DNA of 64,000 nucleotides from Trichosphaerium sp. ATCC 40318 (Eukaryota > Discosea > Flabellinia > Trichosidae), in contig JALMLS010000207.1 in assembly GCA_038496445.1 (NCBI GenBank), positions 1-64,000 on the forward strand, given 5' to 3'. The translations under genes and the position numbers were made by a program. Positions 55,189 through 64,000 of the stretch are shown here, one piece after another. Positions within the stretch are counted from its first letter, which is position 1. Every line of letters starts with the position of its first letter. Under the pieces are notes generated by a model. It ran no database searches. It was not told where the DNA came from and saw only the letters and a program-made list of their open reading frames with translations.

Positions 55189-57276
55189 ATGAAACTACTT
55201 GTACTTTTCTCAGTACTCTTATTTGTTACAGTACATGTACATGGCGCTTATGAACCAAATTGGGCTAGTTTAGGTAATCACGTGATTGTTAAACACAAAA
55301 TGAATAGTTTCTAAACCAAATGTTGTAGATGCAAGGCCTATACCCACGTGGTATGATGAAGCTAAATTTGGTACGTTGGAAAAAGTGTAGTAAATGTAAG
55401 TTGACAATGTTTCTTGCTTATTTTTGTTTAGGCATCTTTATACATTGGGCGTTTATAGGTACCACTAATAAATTACTTACTCTTTACTCAACGAGAGGTT
55501 ATCAATAGTGTACCGGCGTATGGCGCAGTAGGTCATTACAAGTTACCTGACCAGGGCCTTGCAGAATGGTACCAGTACAACATGCGTCAAGTCAACAGCA
55601 CAGGTAACCTCCTTTCTTTCGTTTGTTTTTGGTTAATTCTTTGTAGTATGGCGTTTCCATCGTGATACCTACGGTAGCGCGTCTTATACTGACTTTGCGC
55701 CAGAATTTAAGCCTTATCTCTGGGACCCTGAAAGGTATATTGGTTCATACTGCCGATAATTAAATATAAAATAGGTGGATGGATACTATTCAAAAAGCAG
55801 GTGCAAAGTACGTTGTTCTTACGTCCAAACATTGCGATGGATATGCTCTATGGCCTTCTCAGCAGAAACAACATTGGAACGCCATGGACGTCGGCCCACG
55901 TGCGTGAGAAAAGTATATTCAAGGATTTCTTTGTTGTTAAGTTGAAACAGAAAGAGATTTGGTTGGACCTATTATGGATGCAGCAACAAAGCGTGGTATA
56001 CATAGAGGGTTGTATTATTGTAACTATGAATGGTATAACGATGATTTACTTAGTAGTCAACCGCATAATTACATCACAAACGTATGCGAACGCTTAATTG
56101 TTTGACCAGAAAATTAACCTTTTTTTAGACGTGGCTGCCGATGTACAAGGACGTCATTAGTACATATAAACCTGATGTTATTTGGGCTGATTATCCTATT
56201 AATCACCCGTCTTCTTGGTGGAATAGTACTGATTTATTGGCGTGGATGTATAACGAATCACCAGTGAAAGACAGCATTGTAACAAATGACAACTGGGGCA
56301 CTGACACTCATGGTAAGCATGGCGGTTTTTACGTTAGCGAGGTAAGTCCATAATTACGGAATACTTCATTCTAAGCTAACATGTACCAGTCTGGTCGCGG
56401 TCATGAACCCTTGGATCATAAGTGGGAGTATAACAGGTACAACTTTTTATAAAACAAAGTATTTTTCTGATGATTGTTTTTAGAGGACTTGCTTTGTCTT
56501 TCGGATACAACCGTCAGGAAAATGTGTGCACCTCTCTGCTACAATTCGATTGTCTATTAGTTTACGTTATAATTAGGTGACTCTTTATGCAACAGCACAA
56601 GAGCTTATAACACTGCTTGTTAATACAGGTAAACTCAGATATCCAGTAATAGTTTTTTCTTAGTTCTGCTTAGTTGCTCACAACGGGAATCTGCTTCTAA
56701 ATGTTGGTGAGATCTAGAAAACGGTTATTTTATTTACAAGCTTACGTTTATCTCCAAGGACCTACTGCAGATGGTCGCATAGATGACTTACAAGCTGAGA
56801 GAATTCTCGAAATTGGATCTTGGTTGAAAATAAACGGCGAGGCGATTTATGGAACAAAGATTTACTCTACTCAAAAAGAATTGAACCAAAATATTTGGTA
56901 CACACAAAAGAAAAGTGAATCAACAGTATACGGGTTTATACAGGAATGGCCAGAAAGTGAGTGACATGAACAAAACTGTTTTTCCTTTTCAATTCTCAAA
57001 CTTTTCTCATTTGCCTTCTTCAATGTTGTTGACTGTATAAACTTTAGGCGGTATTGTTTCCTTTCCTAGCATAGAAGAAAAACCAACCCAGGTATTATTA
57101 TTTGGATACGAGAATCCACTTGAATTCAAGATTGAGTCTAAAGGTATGTTCAAGTAGACAGTTGTTTCCACTCAACTAGTACATTTATCTTACTAATAGG
57201 TATCTCCGTCTCACTACCTCCTTTTGAACCAAGCCTTTTATCACACATGTGGGCTTTTTCAATTAAATACGTTTGA
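55189..57276 (+). CDS. Secreted alpha-L-fucosidase (GH29)
   Basis: Cleaves terminal alpha-L-fucose from glycans, usually in lysosomes. ATG 55189 begins a signal peptide ([18 protein letters not shown]). The GH29 core follows: [86 protein letters not shown] with the expected nucleophile Asp, [14 protein letters not shown]-type exon and [13 protein letters not shown]. The C-terminal beta domain ends at 57276. About twelve short introns. Near 55470 the junction to SVPAYG needs one more T, again a probable consensus error. The first intron starts GTAATCACGTGA. Confidence 0.92.
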
Positions 57277-57477
57277 TTAACTCAACAATATACAGTGGTG
57301 ATAAACTGTTGATAGCTCTTTGTAATAAAAGTATAAAGATAACACTGAGAATCAATTGGAACGTTTTTATTTCTTAACTTGATGACGTGTATTAAGTTTG
57401 GCATTTGATACAGTCTATTGCTTATCTTGTGATCGTTCACTTTGAATACAGCAATATATTGTTTGCTTTTTGTGGTG

Positions 57478-58661
57478 TTATGCTTGCTCTGGTGGCTTGC
57501 AATAATACCCCAACGGAACATCAAGTAAGTATACATTATATCCGCGAAAATACCTATCAGTGACAAGTGCAGCGTCCTCACCAATTCTAAAGTAAGGCGA
57601 ATCTTCTCCAGAACCCATTGCCTGCCCAGAATGCTTTTGTAGAAACAGTTGACCATCCATTGGCCAAAATATTGTTTGCTGGTCCTAGTACATTATATTA
57701 ATATCACGTGGTGGAGTTACATCAAAAAAACACCAGCACCAGTAACAACTCTTCAATCAATTTTTTTGGAACGAACAAAATTTAGGCTACTGTGCTGGCA
57801 CGTGCAAAACGGTAAAAAGGCATAGGAAAGTCTTATTAATACTGATAATAATAGTAATACCTGGATCATAAAAATGCCACGAAAACGCGTTGTAGCATCT
57901 ATCCCAATCTTGGAGAGTACCATTACAAAACTGTTTTATCAATTCATTCAAATGTATGATACAATTTGTTTGCACAGTTGTAATTGATTGCGCAAAGAGC
58001 GCTTTTAACTTTACCACGTCTTGTTCTCTATTACCTGAAAACTTGGAGAGTAGTTATTCTTACACCCCAATTTAGTCAACCCATGAATGATAACACCAAC
58101 ATCCCAAGAGGTTCCTTTCTCTGTAATAAAATCTGATAGGACTTGTATTCTTTGTGGAAATTGCAAGTCGTCTATATCAAAAAAGATGATCCACTTTACT
58201 TCTTCGTCATCCCTCAGTGTTGTAGCCGCCTTATTCCTATTTTCTCCAGCAGTGTACCCTTGTTTATGAACCAAAACATTTATAGCTACTCCAGAAATTG
58301 AACGGTTAAACGTTGACAAGATTTCCGTAAAATCCTCTTGGTTGTGAATGCACGTGTTAAGGTGAGAAATACTAAAGACTATTCTACCTGGTAGTGTAGT
58401 AGATAACGTAGTGATAGTAAAAAGTACTCTTCTGAAGTAATACAGAGTACTATCATCACATTTTGCGCCTATTATTTGGGCAAACATGGTTATAACTGTT
58501 TTTTCTGTTATGACCATTGGTTTTTCTTTTACCTTTGTAATAATAGTTGTGGTTGTAACTGTATTGTTGGGAATTTGTACCATGATGTATATAATAAAGA
58601 AAACGTTCAATATCAGGCACAGTATACCAGTTATTTTTATTGATAAGATAAACTTTGTCAT
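57478..58661 (-). CDS. Type II membrane glycosyltransferase (GT-A, GT2/GT92-like)
   Basis: ATG 58661 begins MTKFILSIKITGILCLILNV, a signal anchor, then a Thr/Lys-rich stem. The catalytic domain has GRIVFSISHLNTCIHNQED, HKQGYTAGENRNKAATTL, KWIIFFDIDDLQFPQRI with the metal-binding acids, and, after two introns, a last exon IGEDAALVTDRYFRGYNVYL with stop at 57478. The EDAALVTD segment fits the acid of inverting GT-A enzymes. It should sit in the Golgi. Sugar and acceptor are unknown. It converges with the fucosidase gene, with about 200 bp between them. Confidence 0.75.
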
Positions 58662-58895
58662 GACAGATGATTTGGTTTGTAGTTCGTTTGAATATTGTTG
58701 AAAAAACACGTGATGTCTGGCGTTGCACATTAGAGTGTTTCGAAGTTTTGGCCAGTAAAACCGTCTTAGCAAAGAGATCAAGGTGTGTAGGCAACTTTCA
58801 AACTTGAGGAGATAAAAGATCTTACTAGAGTTCATATATGTGGCAGATCCAACCATCATCGGAGTAGTCTGAATAAGACCGATATTCACTAGCAT

Positions 58896-59418
58896 CATGT
58901 TAAAGGGTACTGGTCTAGCAGTGAGCGTAAAGGTGTCCGTTAAGGTATTTTAGGTTCCTAAATCGTGGCGAAGATAATATCTTTGGTGCGTGAGTATATC
59001 TCCTTTTCTACATTATCTAATTACTTGTGTAGTAAATCACTACCTTTATAGATGTATTAGGTAACGATAATACTGTATTACAAGTTGCAGATGTCACACC
59101 AGAATCAGTACACGATTTCGTAGTCTATACCTTGGTAAGTTCTTTTAGACAATCATTCACGCTAATGTTCTCCGAATCTGTCAGTAAAAAATACAGCCAA
59201 AGTTACCGTTGAAGAGGGCCAAGTGGCAGATTACTATACATGTAACGTACCAGTACGAATAAAAGTATGTTTGGACTTGCATACTATAGCACAAGGGCCT
59301 ACACCAACTGATTCTGGCTTCTGGGTAAGCTGTTTAAGAAAATTAAGAAAACAAGAAAGCAATTCTATCACTTGTTCTCGTTTGACGTTGTTGTTCGCCT
59401 GGATGTGAGGTAAAGATT
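58896..59418 (+). CDS. Small hypothetical gene, structure uncertain
   Basis: Open pieces LGNDNTVLQVADVTPESVHD, TAKVTVEEGQVADYYTCNV and a last piece KTRKQFYHLFSFDVVVRLDV can be read in order with GT...AG introns between them (for example 59133-59184). The phases do not all join, so either a base is missing or my exon limits are wrong. No clear start codon; ATG 58896 is one candidate. No family recognised. Confidence 0.35.
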
Positions 59419-59610
59419 TACATTAAAAAAAGAAGGATTAAAGAATTAAATCAATAAAAGCTTAACTTCATAACGTGGACACTTTTTGCCTAGCTAAAGT
59501 TTGTTTTATTTTTTTTTTTGAGTTTTTTGGTAAAAGAACTTCGTTCTTCTTTTTCTTTCGCTTTGTTATTGTTATACCAATAAATATTCGTTAAATAAGT
59601 CCTCCCGTTT

Positions 59611-62190
59611 TTACATGCCTTGAGGGTTTCCACGTTGAGGTCTAAACTCAATCTCTTTGTCTGCTGGGAAGTCAATACTGTAAGAAATCTTTGCGCGTAT
59701 TTCTTTTCCTGGAGCGATTTCACAACGGGTCTTAAGTAAGCTGTATGCGTCAATACTGACGTTTGGATCGGATTTAGAAGGCTCTTCAAGCTTTACTTTA
59801 ATACCATTTGTAGATGAGAAAGGTAATTGGAAGAAAACCAATACAGCAACCTGTAAACAAAAGTAACAATTAAAACTATCGCAGCTTTGGGATTTTTATA
59901 CTCACGTCTTCTGATTTGCAATTCTTAATCACTGCAGTTCTCGTAGTTGTTTCATGTTTAGTCTTTGTAAACATACCACCCTTTCCTTTGTTGGAGACAG
60001 TTGGCTAAAATGGTGTTAGCATTGACATGGCATAAAACCTTAAAATAGCAATTCTTTGAGTAAAATCCTTTCGGTTAAAGCTGGGACCAGCAGTCGTCTA
60101 TCTCGATTCTTACCTTGCAATCTACCTTAATACCATTGTCGACTCCCAGGTATAATTTAAATGTTGCTCCGGGTTGAGTGTTCTTAAGAGTAGTGTAAGC
60201 TTTGGCGTGATATAAAAGTGACGAACCAAAAGCCTCGAATTAGCAACGAAAAAGTTATCAACGAATACGTTCATCTTGCCATCAAGTAATTGGTATGCAC
60301 TCATGTTGGTAGCTACAGCTTTGTAGTAAGCATTATTACTCTTAGTAGGAACCTATACACAAACCATTAGAGCCACAAAATACCAGAACACCCAAAAGGA
60401 AAATAATAAGAAAGTACAACTACTTACCACAACATATTCAAATCTAGCGTCTAGCTCGATAAAAGCAACTGTTACTTTATGAGGTTTATTATCAGACTCA
60501 ATAGTAGACTTTCTAACAATCCAGGTTAATGCAAGCACAGGATAAAAATAAAACTAATTTCTTTGATTACCTTCTAATTTGATATGTTGCACTAGTAGCG
60601 CCAGCTTCAACGCCAGCTGTGAGCAGGTTTGGTTTCTTTTCTTCAATTGCTTTCCCTCTTGCTTGTGGAGGAGGTGCTGCCGCAATAGATGCTTCAGACA
60701 TGCTGTCCATCGATGATTCATCGGAGTACATCTCTACTACGGAGCTTCTTCTCTGAAGTTGTTTGCTGGCAAAGAAATCACTCCTTTCAGTCTTCCAATC
60801 TACCTTGAGTGGTACCAACAAAGGAGGCTCGCCGCCAATGGAAGGTACAGCAGTAGAAAGGAACAAATCAATCTGTAACAAGCAGGTTAAAATAATTTTA
60901 GAGGATTGCACTTTTCTTACATTGTCCCAATTTTCTCCTGTTGTATTTGTGATCATTGCGTTGTATACAAGTCCAATAGTTTTTTGTTTACTATCCACTC
61001 TAGCATCGTATACACTTTCCCAACTTGCTCCAAGTATGACGTAGGACAAGAGTAATGATACCTATTGCGTTGTAAGGCTCTAGGAAACTTTCGGTTCACG
61101 TACTTTTCCGGTTTTCTGAGCAGCAAGAGAAATGGTTACTTGAGACTTATCTCCTTCGGCGATAGGTCTCTTTCTTTTAATCTCATCGTTAATGTCCTTT
61201 ATTTGTTTATCCAAATCTATAGCGGGTATGAGAAGATAATTTTCTTAGTAAAACCAGAAAATTCACAAATATTTGTAAAAAAAAGTACAAAGTAAGTTAA
61301 AGAGACAAGTACCTTCGTTCTTAGCTTGTAGCGCAAAATCCAAGTTATCAAGACGTTCTAACTCAGTCTTGTAAAAAGCCATAAACTCACGTGCTGTTTC
61401 AATAGAAATAGGAGAAGATGCGACGACACCATCTTTGGAAGTAGGACTAAGAAGATTGGTTGAATAGCTTTCAACCCATTTTTTTTCTTTCTAAGGTTTT
61501 TGTGTTAACACAAACTGACGTGTTTATATTTTATCTCTGGAGGACGAACCTTGATGCGATTGCTTTCAGCTGAGAGTTTTGAACGTGCTTTCGATAATTC
61601 TTTTTTCTTCTCTCTGAGTGGTAGGTTTTCTGTGTTTATTTGGTCTTTAGGCACCTCCACGCGTTTTGATCTCTCATAAGATACCTTTTAAAGCCATCAG
61701 AGAATAAACCGTTAAAGACTTTAACCAACCAACGTACCTCAAGAATAATCCTCTTCTTATCTCCCCCACGCACGCTGATACTATCCTTTCTTATTATAGC
61801 TAGTATTGATGAGTTTTGGTGACTTTAATCTATAAAAGCCAGTACCTTCAGTCAGCATGTTATGAACTACGATATCTTGGATACCTGAGCAAGCGTAAGC
61901 GATTGCCAGTCTGAAGAAAGAGAATAGTACAACGCACCTTCTTTCTCAATGTCAATGTCTATTTTACGCGTTATCTCTGCTCTGTCGGCGTATACGGTGA
62001 CTTTGCTAATAGGGCATTCATCTGTGCTTGTTTTATGAATAATGCCTGTTGGTTCTTGATCCCATAGGTTGTATTCTTCGCTTGATTGTTGTTTTACTTT
62101 TGGAGTGTCACCAGAAACGGTATTCTTGCGAGAACTCTTTTTACGCTTGCTATGCTTCTTATCACTCTTTGTGGACTTGGATTCGGCCAT
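59611..62190 (-). CDS. DUF4140/DUF4139 protein (mucoidy-inhibitor-like family)
   Basis: ATG 62190 gives a lysine/serine-rich start (AESKSTKSDKKHSKRKKSS). Then comes the DUF4140 strand pattern KVTVYADRAEITRKIDIDI, a coiled-coil exon set (KKKELSKARSKLSAES region, about 61560-61640), and DUF4139: SYVILGASWESVYDARVDS, IGLVYNAMITNTTGENWDNV, KPHKVTVAFIELDARFEYVV and NVFVDNFFVANSRL-like strands, ending FRPQRGNPQGM at 59611. A serine-rich insert (SDESSMDSMSEASIAAAPPP) interrupts the domain. The family is widespread in protists, fungi and bacteria with no settled function. About ten introns. Confidence 0.8.
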
Positions 62191-63351
62191 TGTAACTCTT
62201 GTTGAATACAAATGAGACTGACTGACGGTGGAATCTTAAGTCAGTTGAAAACCGAAAAGTTTGGCGCTCAAAATCCTAGCGAAAAAACAGGCCAAACTCA
62301 CTTGATCAAATACAATAATGACGTCTCAGCAGGTATACGTTGGGGAAGGGAGTAATCTGACAACCATTGGAAAATTTCAATGCACCAGAAACGTCACATC
62401 TAAAAACCAAATCTCGCGTTTCTTAAAACCAGGTTTTCAAATAAAAGCTACGAACCATTATAAGTATCGTTGATTTTTGTTCCGCACGTCACCTTTCACG
62501 TCAGTATAAAAAGCCGTAAAATGTTGATGCTCAAAAGGAAAGTTGCTTCGTTCGCCTAACCAAACTTGTGTGAGAAGTTTAAGGACTTAAAAAATGAAAA
62601 AATCACTGATACTTTTTGCCATTTTTATTTATGGGCGCAGGACTTCACTGTAATAGTAGCAGGAAACCAAGTGGTAAAATGTGGTCCATAAAACAGCTTT
62701 TTCTCGAATATTGTTCGAACCACTGCATGTTCTGAATACATACACTGCTACCGGAAGTAGAAATAATCGATTAGGTTAGGAAACATACTTACAACAGCTT
62801 TGTTTCGTGTATAAAATCCACGCTGAGGTTCATATGAATTTTGTTTTGTGCACTAAAATCAGTAACTCCTTTGGCAAAGGTTAGCGTTGTGTAACAAGTT
62901 TATGTTTATTTTTCGCTAGTAGTTTACTTTGGTATGTGTTTTGAGTCCAGTAATCATACCTTCTGTTGTATTTTACCAAGTTGAATGCCTCATTCTTGGC
63001 TGAAAAACCTCACCAACGCAACTGCTATTTTACAATAAGCACTGAACTTGTTGCAATCGCATAGATGTAAATAAGAAGTGAGATATTAGAGATATACTAA
63101 AACACCTACCGAGCATTTTTTCTACAAGAACTCAGGTTGAGGTCTTGGCCTGACGGAAAGCGAAATGTTCTACTTTCCTTCCGCTCTTCGAATCTTTTTG
63201 AACAAAGGCAAACAAATTCGAATATTACAGCCTGAGGAATAATTGTTTAGACCTAAGCCAGTAAAGGGCACCTGAAAACCAATGCAAAGAGGTATCAGTC
63301 TGTTCAATGCGATACTGGACGCCGGAATATTTGTAGCAGTAGTAATTTTAT
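62191..63351. other. Intergenic, about 1.2 kb
   Basis: A 51-codon frame from ATG 62331 (MTSQQVYVGEGSNLTTIGKF) has no known relatives and I do not call it. The rest shows no RNA, repeat or gene. Confidence 0.4.
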
Positions 63352-64000
63352 TTACTTTTTTTTTGTTAGTTTATAGTTTTTTTTACAATGTAGCGACAAC
63401 TGTTGAAAACTTTGGTGAACATTTCTGCTATCATAAGCACTGACTTCTTTGTATAATACTTTATTCTTCTTTGCCCATCTCTTAGCCTGTTTTTTCGTCA
63501 CTCGCCGTATATCTTCTTCATCTGTTTTATTTCCGACAAGAATAATGGGAACTTTTCGTCGTGATGCCTGTGCTTGAAGTATAGAATAATGCAAGTACTT
63601 AGCTTCTGTAAAAGAGGAGTAATCTGTGATATCCTAGGAGGAAAAAGGATTAGAACATGTGAACTTCATATGAAAGAAACGTGACAGGGCAAATGTTTTT
63701 TTTTTATCACGTGATATTTTTCATTTGAGCTAAGGTTTTGAAAGGATAGGCTGTACTTACGTAGACAATCATGAAAGAACAACCACAAGAAATAGCCGCT
63801 TGTCTTACATTCTTTAAGTTTGAAGAGCTCGGTGTATCCCAGATATCCAATACGTGATGATCGCCCTCTTTCTTTGAGACCTTTATTTTAACAAGGTATT
63901 GTTTACCAACTGTAGGTTCTAATGAAAAGAAACTGTTAGAACATTAGAGTAAGTACACGGGATGATTTCAAGCGGAAATTAGAAAATAAAGATTAACACG
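63352..64000 (-). CDS. Ras-like small GTPase (5' part outside window)
   Basis: The visible exons give KEGDHHVLDIWDTPSSSNL, AAISCGCSFMIVYDITDYSS, IILVGNKTDEEDIRRVTKK and EVSAYDSRNVHQSF, stop at 63352. G4 (NKTD) and G5 (SAY) are good. G3 is WDTPSS where Ras and Rab have WDTAGQ, so the catalytic Gln and the switch II glycine are absent. The C-terminus ends in KLTKKK without a CAAX or CC lipidation signal. It is a divergent member with probably slow or no GTP hydrolysis. G1 and G2 lie beyond the window. Confidence 0.8.

Noticed and set aside
63288-63440. Plus-strand frame beginning MQRGISLFNAILDAG with a hydrophobic stretch
   Set aside because: It runs antisense into the Ras-like gene; hydrophobicity comes from T-rich 3' UTR sequence.
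1-64000. tRNA, rRNA or snRNA genes
   Set aside because: I scanned for T-loop GTTCGAAT-like and A/B-box patterns and found no cloverleaf I could support. A structure-aware search (tRNAscan-SE, Infernal) would be decisive.

Overview
The window is nuclear DNA of an intron-rich unicellular eukaryote. It is AT-rich, and most genes are cut by very short introns of about 25 to 100 nt with GTACGT, GTAAG or GTATG donors and TAG or CAG acceptors. Genes sit close together on both strands. The gene set (a tyrosine-kinase-like kinase fused to a WD-type propeller, a PPR protein, spatacsin, a KIX-domain Mediator-like protein, a mucin-like surface protein, MORN repeats, a secreted fucosidase) suits a free-living amoeboid protist. 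I cannot fix the phylum from sequence alone.

Layout. 1-2952: kinase/propeller gene, cut at its 5' end. 4168-6228 (-): alanine-glyoxylate aminotransferase (AGXT/AGX1-like). 6791-19938: mobile-element cluster made of two copies of one undescribed TIR element in opposite orientation (X, 6791-12796, truncated; Y, 14488-19938, with both ends). They carry three element genes (A, B and perhaps C), two smaller TIR insertions (MITE1, MITE2), and between them a partial second copy of the AGXT gene (12797-14487). 20248-21400: small unknown genes. 21641-22735 (-): PNPO. 23464-24846 (+): PPR protein. 25003-26765 (-): degenerate eEF1A paralogue. 27270-28263 (+): NMNAT. 29007-29735 (-): MORN repeats. 30746-34080 (+): KIX/Med15-like protein. 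34351-38044 (-): mucin-like single-pass membrane protein. 38644-about 47575 (-): spatacsin. 48212-52799: bacterial-PH-like protein, EF-hand protein, Mrr/RRG7-like nuclease-fold protein, a second EF-hand-like protein and a secreted acetoacetate-decarboxylase-like protein. 53141-54475: TPR protein. 55189-57276: alpha-L-fucosidase. 57478-58661 (-): glycosyltransferase. 59611-62190 (-): DUF4139 protein. 63352-64000 (-): Ras-like GTPase, cut by the window end.

The most unusual part is the element cluster. The family has CAGTACC... termini, an apparent 2-bp AT target duplication, EcoRI-site-rich subterminal repeats, and a multi-exon gene whose C-terminus looks like a Ulp1-type SUMO-protease fold without the usual catalytic cysteine. 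I recognise no transposase. The inner AGXT copy differs from the outer one almost only by single-base losses (mostly GG to G), which looks more like unpolished long-read consensus than decay. The order of pieces may therefore be partly an assembly or haplotype artefact. Similar lost bases break other genes (positions near 380, 788 and 55470).

Most other genes are ordinary housekeeping or membrane-trafficking genes with no operon-like logic. Vitamin B6 (PNPO, AGXT) and NAD (NMNAT) functions lie near each other, probably by chance. Spatacsin and fucosidase both point to a lysosomal system.
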